Assembly (NCBI RefSeq): GCF_002245625.1 | Contig: NZ_NOIG01000011.1 | Span: 434,001-498,000, forward strand | DNA from: Acidovorax kalamii | Lineage (GTDB): Bacteria; Pseudomonadota; Gammaproteobacteria; Burkholderiales; Burkholderiaceae_C | Length of the DNA stretch: 64,000 nt | Direction: 5' to 3' | In this document: piece by piece, positions 9,663 through 20,058 of the stretch | Layout: every line of letters begins with the position of its first letter | Numbering within the stretch: position 1 is the first letter of the stretch | The notes under the pieces: generated by a model | Seen by the model: the letters and a program-made list of their open reading frames with translations, nothing else | Database searches by the model: none | Told to the model about the DNA's origin: nothing | Translations under genes and position numbers: made by a program

Positions 9663-10604
9663 TCAGAGCTCGTAGTCGTTGACATGCCCCGTCATCGCAC
9701 GGGCAATCAGCTCGCGGCTCAGGCGGTCGCTGAGCAGCTCGGCAAACTTGTAGACAAAGTTGCGCAGGTAGGCGCCGCGCTTGAAGGCGACGCGGGCCAC
9801 GCTCTGGCCGAACAGGTGACCCACGGGGCGCACGGCCAGGTCGCCCACCGGGTCGTCGCGCATGGCCATTTCGGCCACGATGCCGATGCCCAGGCCCAGG
9901 CGCACATAGGTCTTGATCACGTCGGAGTCAATGGCTTCGAGCACGATGCGGGGCGTGAGCTTGCGCGCAGCAAAGGCGTGGTCAATCTTGCCCCGGCCGG
10001 TGAAGGAGGGGTGGTAGGTGATCAGTGCCTCGTGGGCCAGGTCGTCCAGGCCAATGCGCTCCTTTTGTGCCAGCGGGTGGTCGTTGGGCACGACCAGCAC
10101 GTGCTGCCATTCGTAGCAGGGCAGGGTGACGAGTTCGGGGTAGTCGGCCAGCGATTCGGTGGCCATGCCGATCTCGGCCACCTCGTCGATGATCATGCGG
10201 GCCACTTCGTGGGGCGTGGCCTGGTGCAGGCTCACGTTGACCTTGGGGTAGGCCTCGCGCAGCCGTGCCACGGGAACCGGCAGCACATAGCGCGCCTGGG
10301 TGTGGGTGGTGGCGATGCTGAGGGTGCCGCTGTCTTGCGCACTGAACTGCTCGCCAATGCGCTTCAAATTGCCCACCTCGCGCATGATGACTTCAATGCT
10401 CTTGAGCACATGCTGGCCGGGCTCGGTGATGCGCTTGAGGCGCTTGCCGTGGCGGGCAAAGATGTCCACGCCCAGTTCTTCTTCCAGCTCGATGATGGCC
10501 TTGGACACGCCCGGCTGCGAGGTGTGCAGGGCCTTGGCGGCTTCGGTCAGGTTGAGGTTGCGGCGCGCCGCCTCTTGAACGAAGCGGAATTGGTGCAGGT
10601 TCAT
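9663..10604 (-). CDS. cysB: LysR-family regulator, CysB/Cbl type
   Basis: A 313-residue LysR-type regulator whose N-terminus (MNLHQFRFVQEAARRNLNLT) and helix-turn-helix (TSQPGVSKAIIELEEELGV) are those of the CysB/Cbl group, which controls sulfur assimilation in response to acetylserine and sulfate. The C-terminal effector domain includes TTHTQARYVLP and the CysB-like PSFTGRGKID segment. Length matches the family (about 310-324). It is followed 67 bases later by the aminotransferase gene, which fits a sulfur-amino-acid theme. CysB versus Cbl cannot be separated from sequence alone. Confidence 0.88.
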   Translation of the reverse strand: MNLHQFRFVQEAARRNLNLTEAAKALHTSQPGVSKAIIELEEELGVDIFARHGKRLKRITEPGQHVLKSIEVIMREVGNLKRIGEQFSAQDSGTLSIATTHTQARYVLPVPVARLREAYPKVNVSLHQATPHEVARMIIDEVAEIGMATESLADYPELVTLPCYEWQHVLVVPNDHPLAQKERIGLDDLAHEALITYHPSFTGRGKIDHAFAARKLTPRIVLEAIDSDVIKTYVRLGLGIGIVAEMAMRDDPVGDLAVRPVGHLFGQSVARVAFKRGAYLRNFVYKFAELLSDRLSRELIARAMTGHVNDYEL

Positions 10605-10678
10605 ATCTGATATCGCCTAAAGATTTGCATCATTATGCTGCAATCGTCTAAGCGCTACCGGGCGCAGCTGCAGAATTT

Positions 10679-11050
10679 TCAGTCCAGCGGGACCTCACAG
10701 GCGATGTCGGCCATCAGGGCGGTCATGCGCGGGTCCTCGCCAATGGCGGCCTGGACGTGGAACTGCACGCCGGGATGGGCAGCATGCAGTTCTTGCAACA
10801 GAACGGGCAGGTCTTCGCGCGCATGTTTGCCGGTGCCCAGAAACATGGGCACCACGGTGATATGAGTGGCGCCCTGGGTGACGAGCTGCTGGGTGGCCTC
10901 TGCCAGGCTGGGGACACACAGCTCCAGGTAGGCGCAGGCCACGGGGCGTGAGGGGTGCTGCGTTGCGATGCGCACGGCCACGGCTTCAATGGGCGCGCGC
11001 CACAGCGGGTCGCGGGAGCCGTGCGAGAACAGGACGATGGCTTTTTGCAT
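10679..11050 (-). CDS. CbiX/SirB-like sirohydrochlorin chelatase
   Basis: A 123-residue small chelatase of the CbiX family, which inserts cobalt, nickel or iron into sirohydrochlorin for cobalamin, F430 or siroheme synthesis. The metal-binding motif near the N-terminus is LFSHGSRDP with H10, and the second conserved segment is ITVVPMFLGTGKHARED with a further histidine. Being a short single-domain form, it probably acts as a homodimer. It lies just upstream of the CysB-like gene on the same strand, consistent with siroheme being the sulfite-reductase cofactor. The metal used is an inference. Confidence 0.85.
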   Translation of the reverse strand: MQKAIVLFSHGSRDPLWRAPIEAVAVRIATQHPSRPVACAYLELCVPSLAEATQQLVTQGATHITVVPMFLGTGKHAREDLPVLLQELHAAHPGVQFHVQAAIGEDPRMTALMADIACEVPLD

Positions 11051-11077
11051 GGATCGTGAAATGGCGTGCTGCCGCAG

Positions 11078-12196
11078 TCAGCGCCGCAGCACCAGCCAGC
11101 CGAAGGCGGCCAGGGATAGCACGGAATAGATCAGCCCAGGCGCGGCGGCGGTGAGCATGGGCGACCAGTTCTGCAGATTGCCTGCGTAGCCGAACACGTT
11201 GTTCAGCAGGAAGAAGCTGATGCCCGCCATGACCCCGCCAAACACATAGCCCGCAATGCCGCCCGAGCGGAAATGCAGATAGGCAAAGGGCAGGGCCAGC
11301 ACCACCATCACCAGGCAGGAGAGGGGGTAGAACACCTTGCGCCAGAACTCGATCTCGTACTTTTGCGCGGACTGGCCATTGGCATTCAGGTGCCGGATGA
11401 ACTGGAACAGGTCCAGCGTGGCCATGCGGTCGGGTTTGAGCAGGGAGGCGGCGACCATGTCGGCACTGATGCGCGTGGGCCATTGCAGGCTGGGGGTGTC
11501 GAGGTGTTCCACGCGCGCCTCGCCCTTGTCGTCGGTGGCGTTGCGGTGTTCAAAGCGGCTGCGCTGCACGTTGGTGAGCGCCCAGGCGCCGTCCGAGCCG
11601 AACTGGCCCGAGGCAGCCCGCGTCTGCGAGGCGAGGCGCCCTTTGTCGTCGAACTCGAAGATGCGCACATCCAGCATGCCGCCGTTGGGCGTGAGGGCGC
11701 GCACGTTGACGGCAAAGGAGTGGTTGTCCTGCCGCTCCTTGAGCCAGGCACCGGTGGCGCCTGTGGTCAGTTTGCCGAGGTAGCGCACCTTGATGAGCTG
11801 GGCCGTGCGGTCGGTGAGCGGGGCCAGGTAGTCGCCCACGGCAAAAGTCAGCAGCACAAACACGCCGCCGAGGGTGACCAAGGTGCGCAGCGCGCGCCAG
11901 GGACCCATGCCACTGGTGCGCATGATGGTGAATTCGGAGCTTTGGGCCAGGCGCGCCATCACAAAGATGGTGCCGATGAGCACGGTGATGGGCAGCAGCT
12001 CATAGAGGTGGCTGGGAATGCTCAGCACCACGAACAGGAGCGCATGCGAGAGCTGGTAGCCCTCGGCCCCGGCGCGGCCCACCCAGCGCAGCTCGTCCAC
12101 CAGGTCGAAGAAGAAGAACAATGCCAAGAAACCGACCGTGACGAAGGTGACGGCGGACAGGGCCTCGCGGTGGATCAGGCGGCGGATGGTCTTCAT
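11078..12196 (-). CDS. lptG: LPS export ABC transporter permease LptG
   Basis: LptG is one of the two transmembrane partners that extract lipopolysaccharide from the inner membrane and feed it into the Lpt bridge. The protein (372 residues from ATG 12196) starts MKTIRRLIHREALSAV, has three N-terminal helices with the diagnostic LFFFFDLVDE and SIPSHLYELLPI, a large periplasmic domain (about 130-280) and three C-terminal helices. Its ATG overlaps the lptF stop by four bases (ATGA), showing translational coupling. The open frame upstream of this ATG is not conserved-looking and runs into lptF. Confidence 0.94.
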   Translation of the reverse strand: MKTIRRLIHREALSAVTFVTVGFLALFFFFDLVDELRWVGRAGAEGYQLSHALLFVVLSIPSHLYELLPITVLIGTIFVMARLAQSSEFTIMRTSGMGPWRALRTLVTLGGVFVLLTFAVGDYLAPLTDRTAQLIKVRYLGKLTTGATGAWLKERQDNHSFAVNVRALTPNGGMLDVRIFEFDDKGRLASQTRAASGQFGSDGAWALTNVQRSRFEHRNATDDKGEARVEHLDTPSLQWPTRISADMVAASLLKPDRMATLDLFQFIRHLNANGQSAQKYEIEFWRKVFYPLSCLVMVVLALPFAYLHFRSGGIAGYVFGGVMAGISFFLLNNVFGYAGNLQNWSPMLTAAAPGLIYSVLSLAAFGWLVLRR

Positions 12197-13317
12197 GCGG
12201 GCCGCCCTCCCTGCGTCTGGGTGGCCCTTGATGGGCGGGGCGGCAGCAGGCGGCGCACGCTCCACTGGTTGTGTCGTATCGCCAGCACCAGCAATGACAC
12301 GGCCAGCATGCCGCCGTGCAGCAGCACCATGAAGCTTGCCAGGTCCAACCGGCCGGCACCTACCCAGCTTTGGCCCAGGGTCATGAGGTTGTAGTAGACG
12401 ATGAACCCGAACAGCGCAAACACCAGGCTGGTGCTGCGCGCGGCGCGCGGGTTGGCACTGGCCACGGCCAGGCCCAGCAGCACAAAGTTGAGGGCCGCCA
12501 GCGCCAGCCCCAGGCGCCAGCCCAGCTCGGCCCGGTAGGCGGGCAGGGGTTGCATGAGCAGGCTGAGGGTGGTGCGGGTCTTCACGGCCAGCTCTTCGGC
12601 GGAGCCCGGCGAGGCGGCGCCGAGGCGGGTGCCGTATTCGGAGAAGTCGCTGATCTTGACGCCGGGCTTGTCGCGCGAGGTCTCCAGCCGCTGGCCGTTG
12701 CTGAGCAGCACCATGCGCTCGCCCGCCTGGGTCTCCAGCCGCGCGCTGCGGGCTGAGGTGACGGACTCGCGCGTGCCGTCGTTGGCCGCGATGAACACGT
12801 TGTTGGCAGCCTGGGTGTCGGGGCTGTCCTTGTCGATGAAGAACACCCGGCTGCCGTTGGAGGACTCCTGGAATTCACCGGGTGCAATGCGGTCGATGTC
12901 GCTGCGCTGTTCATAGCGGGTCTTGAGTTCCTGGATCTGCGAGTTGGCCCAGGGCCAGACCAGCAGCGACAGCACGGCAATCACCACCATCACGGGCCAG
13001 GCAAACCGCAGCAGGGGCTTGACCAGGCTCAGCAGGCCCCGGCCACTGGCGAACCAGATCACCATTTCGCTGTCGCGGTACATGCGCGAGAGGGTGCCGA
13101 CCACGGCAATGAACAGGCTCAGGCTCAGGATGGTGGGCAACTGACCCAGCACGGTGAAGCCCATGACCAGCATCACATCGGAGGGGCTCACGCTGCCTTT
13201 GGAGGCCTGGCCCAGGGTGCGGATGAGCATCATGGTCATGACCACGGTCACCAGCACCACAAGCGTCGCGCCGAAGCTGCGTGCCAGCTCTTTGCGAATG
13301 GATGAATCGAATAACAT
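12193..13317 (-). CDS. lptF: LPS export ABC transporter permease LptF
   Basis: LptF pairs with LptG and the ATPase LptB. From ATG 13317 the product is 374 residues starting MLFDSSIRKELARSFG, a typical LptF N-terminus. It has membrane helices at both ends (VVLVTVVMTMMLIRTLG; three helices after residue 265), flanking a periplasmic jellyroll-type domain. The open frame continues upstream past 13600, but that extension lies antisense to pepA and is not credible. The start is 73 bases from the divergent pepA start, so the promoters for both must lie in that short gap. Confidence 0.93.
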   Translation of the reverse strand: MLFDSSIRKELARSFGATLVVLVTVVMTMMLIRTLGQASKGSVSPSDVMLVMGFTVLGQLPTILSLSLFIAVVGTLSRMYRDSEMVIWFASGRGLLSLVKPLLRFAWPVMVVIAVLSLLVWPWANSQIQELKTRYEQRSDIDRIAPGEFQESSNGSRVFFIDKDSPDTQAANNVFIAANDGTRESVTSARSARLETQAGERMVLLSNGQRLETSRDKPGVKISDFSEYGTRLGAASPGSAEELAVKTRTTLSLLMQPLPAYRAELGWRLGLALAALNFVLLGLAVASANPRAARSTSLVFALFGFIVYYNLMTLGQSWVGAGRLDLASFMVLLHGGMLAVSLLVLAIRHNQWSVRRLLPPRPSRATQTQGGRPA

Positions 13318-13390
13318 TGGCTCAGCGCGTGCTATGCATTTTTGCGTGCGCATCAAAGCGCATGGCCCGCTCAAAAGGAAAACACCGATT

Positions 13391-14911
<1,521 letters not shown>

Positions 14912-14926
14912 TCGAGCGGGCGCAGC

Positions 14927-15361
14927 ATGACAGAGGTCGCCTTCCACTTCAACGCGCCTGACAAGCTGGTCTACGCGTGCCGCTTTGCGCGCAAGGTGCA
15001 GCGCAGTGGGGCGCGCCTGGTCATCACGGCACCGGCCGAGTCGCTGGAGACCCTGGACCGCATGCTCTGGGCCATGGCTCCCCAGGATTTTGTGGCCCAC
15101 TGCCGCAGTGATGCGGACGAAGAGCTGGTGCTGGCGTCCCCGGTGTTGCTGGCGGTCGATGCGCGGTCGTCGGCGCACCATGAGGTGCTGCTGAATCTCA
15201 ACATGGAAGTCCCCGAAGGCTTCGGGCGGTTTGACCGGCTGGTAGAGGTAGTGAGTGCCCATGACGAAGCCGACCGCGCCGAGGCGCGCGCACGCTGGCG
15301 CCACTATGCGTCGAGGGGCTATGCCATCACGCGCCATGATCTGGTGCTGAAAGGCGGCTGA
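14927..15361 (+). CDS. holC: DNA polymerase III chi subunit
   Basis: HolC bridges the clamp-loader psi subunit and SSB at the replication fork. The 144-residue protein has the family pattern: an N-terminal MTEVAFHFNAPDKLVYACRF, a central MLWAMAPQDFVAHC region (related to the E. coli LWTFDPQRFLPH-type segment), and the ending RWRHYASRGYAITRHD. The pepA-holC order is conserved in many proteobacteria, which strengthens the call. Its TGA overlaps the next ATG (TGATG), so the downstream gene is translationally coupled. Confidence 0.92.
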   Translation: MTEVAFHFNAPDKLVYACRFARKVQRSGARLVITAPAESLETLDRMLWAMAPQDFVAHCRSDADEELVLASPVLLAVDARSSAHHEVLLNLNMEVPEGFGRFDRLVEVVSAHDEADRAEARARWRHYASRGYAITRHDLVLKGG

Positions 15362-15948
15362 TGGCCACCCCACCCAAAGCGCCTCCCCGTTTTGTGCCCA
15401 CACTCACCGAAGTGGTGCAGGTGCCGGGGACACCACCGGCTGCCATGCCCGTGGAACCCCGTGCGCGCACCACGGTCATGCCACCGCCGCACTCCACCGC
15501 GCCTTTGGACATGCGGCAACCCGCTGGTACTGCATTGCCCGCAGCGCCTCGGTCTGCGCGCCCACCGACTGCTGGGCCAGCGATTGGGATGGTCGGTGCC
15601 AGTCCGAGTACCGCGAGGGCACAAACACCTGCTCCCCAGCAGCGCATGTCCAGCGCCGCAGCGCCTTTGCCAGGGGCTATGCCAATGGCGCGTGCAGCGG
15701 CTGCACCCGCGCTGGCGCGGCCCATGCCCGAGGGCATGGAGGAATACATGGTGCACCGTGTCATGCAGCGGGTGGACGTTGTGCTGGATCAACGTCTGCG
15801 CGAAGCGATCGCCACGGTGGTGCAAGAACAGACAAGATCGGTGCTGCCCAGGCTGCGGGAGGAGATCGAATCCGTGGTCCGGCATGCGGTGTACGAGGCC
15901 GTGGCCGAGGAGCTTGCGAGCGGTGCGCCCACAGCCAGCAAGGGATGA
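15361..15948 (+). CDS. Proline/alanine-rich protein with helical C-terminus, unknown function
   Basis: I do not recognise a named family. The 195-residue product has a long low-complexity, Pro/Ala/Thr-rich N-terminal two-thirds (residues 1-120), then a charged amphipathic helix region (about 121-185: EEYMVHRVMQRVDVVLDQRL and following) that could form a coiled coil or dimer. There is no signal peptide or membrane segment. The start overlaps the holC stop in a TGATG junction, which fixes the start and implies co-expression with the polymerase chi subunit. A disordered linker plus helical tail suggests a scaffold or adaptor, but that is inference. Confidence 0.75.
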   Translation: MATPPKAPPRFVPTLTEVVQVPGTPPAAMPVEPRARTTVMPPPHSTAPLDMRQPAGTALPAAPRSARPPTAGPAIGMVGASPSTARAQTPAPQQRMSSAAAPLPGAMPMARAAAAPALARPMPEGMEEYMVHRVMQRVDVVLDQRLREAIATVVQEQTRSVLPRLREEIESVVRHAVYEAVAEELASGAPTASKG

Positions 15949-16078
15949 CAGGGTATTCCCCTGTGGTTTCCCTCGCATTTAATCGTGTTCCCTAATGATC
16001 TGGCCCGTAAATTGCGATATGTTCGCCTGCGTTGAGACACAAGAAGATTCTCAGCGTTTATCTTTACTGGAGATTGAT

Positions 16079-17206
16079 ATGCAATTGAAGTTGAAACTGA
16101 CCGTGGTTGCTGCTATCGCAGCTGCAGCTGGTGTGGCCTCTGCACAAGAGCAGGTGGTCAAGATCGGCCACGTGGCTCCGGTTTCCGGCGCCCAAGCCCA
16201 CTACGGCAAGGACAACGAAAATGGCGCCCGCATGGCCATTGAAGAGTTGAACGCTCAAGGTGTCACCATCGGTGGCAAGAAGATCAAGTTTGAACTGGTC
16301 GCTGAAGACGACGCTGCAGATCCAAAGCAGGGCACCGCTGCTGCACAGAAGCTGTGCGACGCCAAGGTTGCTGGCGTGGTGGGCCACCTCAACTCCGGTA
16401 CCACTATCCCCGCTTCCAAGGTCTACAACGACTGCGGCATTCCTCACGTCACCGGCGCTGCCACCAACCCCAACCTGACCAAGCCCGGCTACAAGACCAC
16501 CTTCCGCATCATCGCCAATGACAACGCCCTGGGCGCTGGCCTGGCGTTCTACGCTGTGGATACGCTGAAGCTCAAGACCGTTGCCATCATCGACGACCGT
16601 ACCGCTTACGGCCAGGGCGTGGCAGACGTGTTCAAGAAGACGGCCACTGCCAAGGGCATGAAGGTGGTGGACGAGCAGTTCACGACCGACAAGGCCACCG
16701 ACTTCATGGCGATCCTGACCGCCATCAAGGCCAAGAACCCCGACGCGATCTTCTACGGCGGCATGGACCCCCAAGGCGGCCCGATGCTGCGTCAGATGGA
16801 ACAGCTGGGCATGGGCAACGTCAAGTACTTCGGTGGCGACGGCATCTGCACTTCTGAAATCGCCAAGCTGGCCGCTGGTGCTAAGACCCTGGGCAACGTG
16901 ATCTGTGCCGAAGGTGGTTCTTCGCTGGCCAAGATGCCTGGCGGCACGGCCTGGAAGGCCAAGTACGACGCCAAGTACCCCAACCAGTTCCAGGTGTACA
17001 GCCCCTACACCTACGACGCTACGTTCCTGATCGTGGACGCCATGAAGCGTGCCAACTCCGTGGACCCCAAAGTCTACACGCCTGAGCTGGCCAAGGCCAA
17101 CTTCAAGGGCGTGACTTCCACGATCGCCTTCGAGCCCAACGGCGAAATGAAGAACCCTGCGATCACGCTGTACGTCTACAAGGACGGCAAGAAGACCCCT
17201 CTGTAA
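16079..17206 (+). CDS. Branched-chain amino acid ABC transporter periplasmic binding protein
   Basis: Periplasmic ligand-binding component of a LivJ/LivK-type ABC importer. From ATG 16079 (GGAG eight bases upstream) the product has 375 residues with a signal peptide cleaved after ASA (residue 22) and a type-I periplasmic binding fold: VKIGHVAPVSGAQAHYGKDN, then GVVGHLNSGTTIPASK (ligand loop) and YSPYTYDATFLIVDAMK. Codon usage is unlike its neighbours, favouring GCT, AAG and CTG-type optimal codons, which suggests strong expression. No permease or ATPase genes are adjacent, so it is an orphan binding protein served by components elsewhere. A strong terminator follows. Confidence 0.93.
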   Translation: MQLKLKLTVVAAIAAAAGVASAQEQVVKIGHVAPVSGAQAHYGKDNENGARMAIEELNAQGVTIGGKKIKFELVAEDDAADPKQGTAAAQKLCDAKVAGVVGHLNSGTTIPASKVYNDCGIPHVTGAATNPNLTKPGYKTTFRIIANDNALGAGLAFYAVDTLKLKTVAIIDDRTAYGQGVADVFKKTATAKGMKVVDEQFTTDKATDFMAILTAIKAKNPDAIFYGGMDPQGGPMLRQMEQLGMGNVKYFGGDGICTSEIAKLAAGAKTLGNVICAEGGSSLAKMPGGTAWKAKYDAKYPNQFQVYSPYTYDATFLIVDAMKRANSVDPKVYTPELAKANFKGVTSTIAFEPNGEMKNPAITLYVYKDGKKTPL

Positions 17207-17252
17207 TAGAGAGTCGTTTATTACAAGGCGCTCCGGTGCCTTGCAAAAACAG

Positions 17253-17284
17253 AAAGGCTTCCTTCGGGAAGCCTTTTTGTTTTT
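17253..17284 (+). terminator. Rho-independent terminator of the binding-protein gene
   Basis: A perfect 10-bp stem (AAAGGCTTCC / GGAAGCCTTT) with a TTCG tetraloop at 17263-17266 is followed by TTGTTTTTTGG. It lies 46 bases after the binding-protein stop codon. The A-run at the start makes it partly active on the other strand too, where the convergent dehydrogenase gene ends 48 bases beyond it. Confidence 0.92.
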
Positions 17285-17331
17285 TGGGGGGGGTGAACCC
17301 TCCTCGGGTTGGGTTGTAGCGGGCGTGCGTC

Positions 17332-18339
17332 TTAACGCCGCACTTGCAATGAACCAGGGTTCACGATGTTGGTCGGTGTGCCCTTGATGAAATTCACCAC
17401 GTTGTCAAAAGCTGCGCCAAAGTACAGCTCGTAGCTGTCCTGTTCGACATACCCGATGTGTGGCGTGCAGATGCAGTTTTCCAGCCGCAGCAAGGCGTGG
17501 CCTTGCAGGATGGGTTCGCTCTCGAACACATCGACTGCGGCCATGCCAGGGCGCCCCCGGTTCAGGGCGGCGATCAGTGCGTCGGGTTCAATGAGTTCTG
17601 CGCGCGACGTGTTGACCAGCAGGGAGGTAGGCTTCATGCACGACAGGTCTTCGAGCGAAATGATGCCCCGGGTCTCATCGTTGAGGCGCAGGTGCAGCGA
17701 GATCACATCGCACTGCGAGAAAAACTCCTCGCGCGTCGTGGCCGCCTGGTAGCCGTCCGTCAACGCCTGCGCACGCGAGCCCTCGCGGCCCCAGATGCGC
17801 ACATTCATTCCAAACGCCCGGCCGTAGCCCGCAACCAGCTGCCCGATGCGCCCATAGCCCCAGATGCCAAGTGTTTTGCCGCGCAGCACATTGCCCAGTC
17901 CAAAATTGGCAGGCATGGACGCGGTCTTCAAGCCGGACTGTTGCCAGGCGCCATGCTTGAGGTTGGAGATGTACTGGGGCAGCCTGCGCATGGAGGCCAT
18001 CACCAGCGCCCAGGTCAGTTCTGCGGGGGCCACCGGAGAGCCCACGCCTTCGGCCACGGCAATACCGCGTTCGGTGCAGGCGGCCACGTCAATGTGGCTG
18101 CCGACCTTGCCCGTTTGTGCAATGAGCTTGAGGCGAGGCAACTTCTCGACGAGCTGGCGTGTGATCTGGGTGCGTTCCCGCACCAGCACGATGATGTCGG
18201 CATCCTTGAGCCGCACGGAGAGCTGGCCCAGCCCCTTGACGGTGTTGGTGTAAACCTTGGCGGTGTACGCGTCGAGCCGGGAGGCGCAATGCAGTTTGCG
18301 CACTGCATCCTGGTAATCGTCGAGGATCACTATGTTCAT
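17332..18339 (-). CDS. D-2-hydroxyacid dehydrogenase family protein
   Basis: NAD(P)-dependent D-isomer-specific 2-hydroxyacid dehydrogenase, reducing 2-oxo acids to D-2-hydroxy acids or the reverse. From ATG 18339 the 335-residue protein begins MNIVILDDYQDAVRKL. It has the Rossmann motif GYGRIG at residues 161-166 and the catalytic set R246 (NTSRAELI), E275 (FESEPI) and H294 (TPHIGY). The start of the frame lies further upstream, but that portion has no family resemblance. The true substrate is unknown; the N-terminal signature is shared with a group often annotated phosphoglycerate-dehydrogenase-like. Confidence 0.9.
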   Translation of the reverse strand: MNIVILDDYQDAVRKLHCASRLDAYTAKVYTNTVKGLGQLSVRLKDADIIVLVRERTQITRQLVEKLPRLKLIAQTGKVGSHIDVAACTERGIAVAEGVGSPVAPAELTWALVMASMRRLPQYISNLKHGAWQQSGLKTASMPANFGLGNVLRGKTLGIWGYGRIGQLVAGYGRAFGMNVRIWGREGSRAQALTDGYQAATTREEFFSQCDVISLHLRLNDETRGIISLEDLSCMKPTSLLVNTSRAELIEPDALIAALNRGRPGMAAVDVFESEPILQGHALLRLENCICTPHIGYVEQDSYELYFGAAFDNVVNFIKGTPTNIVNPGSLQVRR

Positions 18340-18601
18340 CCCGACATTGTGCCTTGGCAGCGATTGCGCACCGCGCCAGGTGGCCGCTTGGCGCACCAAA
18401 ATCCCCGGCTTTTGGTGACGGAGTGTTGGCGTGGTCCGTCCAGGCATTCTGCCGGAGGGCTGCGTGCAATTGCTCCGGCGGGTTTGACGCGCTGGTGTCC
18501 TTGCAATCCGAGGGCATGTAAGCTCGCGCGCCATCTCCAAGGCATGCACCTCCAACACCGTGGGACTGCAATGCGATCCTCGAAAAAACTCCCGACAGGC
18601 T

Positions 18602-19054
18602 TCAGGCACGCATGGCTTCGGAGGCCACCATGCGGTCCAGCTCCGCGCACACATCGGCCATGCGTCCCGCAATCACCAGGCGGCCCGTGCCGGAGTCGGA
18701 CACCCGGCGCAGGACTTTGGTTGGCCGGAGGTTTCGAACATGTGAATCAGTGGCCCTTGTTGACAAAAATGCGTGGCGGTCGCTGCCCATCGGGGCCATG
18801 GGCAGAAAAGACCTGCCCGCTGGCGCAGGCTGTCGGGCGGGGGCCTCGGAGGGGCGCAGCGGAGGCTTGACCGTGAAAGGCCAGTTGCCACGCAATGGCC
18901 GCGGGCCCTGCTGTGGAGTGGGCGGTCGCGGGCGGCCTAATACTGTGGCGTCTGCATCTACTGCGGCATCTGCGCGCGCAGGGTGTACCAGCAGGCGCTT
19001 CAGGCCGCGCAGCGGATTTTGCAAGGCAGTAAGGGTGAACAAGGCAAGTCCCAT
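18602..19054 (-). CDS. Small conserved protein of unknown function
   Basis: From ATG 19054, preceded by GGAG, the gene encodes 150 residues. The middle (about 30-110) is basic and proline-rich and probably disordered. The C-terminal segment TGRLVIAGRMADVCAELDRM resembles a short motif I associate with small proteins in Burkholderiales, where it forms a compact strand-helix unit. The overlapping frame on the other strand (18612-19058) is just as open, but lacks this pattern. No signal peptide is evident, although the first 12 residues are hydrophobic. Function unknown. Confidence 0.55.
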   Translation of the reverse strand: MGLALFTLTALQNPLRGLKRLLVHPARADAAVDADATVLGRPRPPTPQQGPRPLRGNWPFTVKPPLRPSEAPARQPAPAGRSFLPMAPMGSDRHAFLSTRATDSHVRNLRPTKVLRRVSDSGTGRLVIAGRMADVCAELDRMVASEAMRA

Positions 19055-19300
19055 GTGAAAACTCCGAAGGTCGGGGGTTGAACACAGGCAGGATTGCAAA
19101 GTGATTTCATGCCATGCTACTTGCCGGGCCATGGCGGACGTGCAGGTACCTGTGGTGCAAGAGGCTGGCACCACAAGACAAGCAACGTCGCCGCGCTGGC
19201 ACGGCCGGTGGCATGGCATGGGGTCTGCACTGCAGGGCTGATGTGCTGTAGCCAGCCCATCAAACGCCCGCCACCCGCAGTGCGGCCCAAACGGAGTGGC

Positions 19301-19975
19301 CTACATCAGCATGGTGTTGCGGATGAGGCCCACGGCCAGACCCTCGATTTCGAAGGGCTCACCGGGCTGGACCACGATCACCGGGTAGTCGGGGTTTTCG
19401 GGCAACAGCTCGATGGCCGTGGCGGTGCGGCGCAGGCGTTTGACGGTGACATCGTCACCCAGCCGGGCCACGATGATCTGCCCGTTACGGGCCTCGCGGG
19501 TGGACTGCACGGCGAGCAGGTCGCCGTCCATGATGCCGGCATCCCGCATGGACATGCCGCGCACCTTGAGCAGGTAGTCGGGCTTGTGCTGGAAGAGACT
19601 GTTTTCCACGCTGTAGGTCTGGTCCACATGTTCCTGCGCGAGAATGGGCGACCCCGCTGCCACGCGCCCCACCAGGGGCAACACCAGCTGCGACAGGCCC
19701 GGAATCGGCAGGCTGAACTGGCTGCCACGCGCTGCGTTGATGGAGCGCACCGTGTCGCCACGCAGGCGAATACCCCGCGATGTGCCGCTGACCAGCTCGA
19801 TCACCCCTTTGCGGGCCAGGGCTTGCAGGTGTTCTTCGGCGGCATTGGCCGATTTGAATCCCAGCTCGGCCGCGATTTCTGCGCGGGTCGGGGGCGCGCC
19901 AGTGCGTGCAATGGCGGTCTGGATGAGATCCAGGATCTGCTGCTGGCGGGCGGTGAGTTTGGGGTTGTCGAGCAT
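19301..19975 (-). CDS. lexA: SOS repressor LexA
   Basis: LexA represses DNA-damage genes and cleaves itself when RecA is activated. The 224-residue protein has an N-terminal winged-helix domain ([13 protein letters not shown] at 7-19; recognition helix region [20 protein letters not shown]), the Ala-Gly cleavage site at A107-G108 (VAAGSPI), nucleophile S142 (GMSMRDAG) and general base K179 (VTVKRLRR). It is slightly longer than the E. coli protein (202) because of the linker between the domains. Two SOS boxes lie 36-74 bases upstream, so autoregulation is expected. Confidence 0.97.
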   Translation of the reverse strand: MLDNPKLTARQQQILDLIQTAIARTGAPPTRAEIAAELGFKSANAAEEHLQALARKGVIELVSGTSRGIRLRGDTVRSINAARGSQFSLPIPGLSQLVLPLVGRVAAGSPILAQEHVDQTYSVENSLFQHKPDYLLKVRGMSMRDAGIMDGDLLAVQSTREARNGQIIVARLGDDVTVKRLRRTATAIELLPENPDYPVIVVQPGEPFEIEGLAVGLIRNTMLM

Positions 19976-20010
19976 GGTGGTTTCCGGTGGCGGCGGTTAC
20001 AGTGGCGAGC

Positions 20011-20030
20011 AACTGTTTTTTAATCCAGTA
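20011..20030. promoter_or_regulatory. SOS (LexA) box 1
   Basis: AACTGTTTTTTAATCCAGTA fits the LexA operator CTG-N10-CAG exactly (CTG 20013-20015, CAG 20026-20028) with an A/T-rich centre. It is upstream of lexA (start 19975, leftward) and also upstream of the divergent asparaginase start at 20059. Confidence 0.85.
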
Positions 20031-20049
20031 ACTGTATTTTTCACCAGTT
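20030..20049. promoter_or_regulatory. SOS (LexA) box 2
   Basis: AACTGTATTTTTCACCAGTT, a second CTG-N10-CAG operator (CTG 20032-20034, CAG 20045-20047), with symmetric AACTG/CAGTT arms. It abuts box 1 with centre-to-centre spacing of 19 bases, close to two helical turns, so two LexA dimers could bind on one face of the DNA. It ends 9 bases before the asparaginase ATG. Confidence 0.85.
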
Positions 20050-20058
20050 TTTCGGAGT

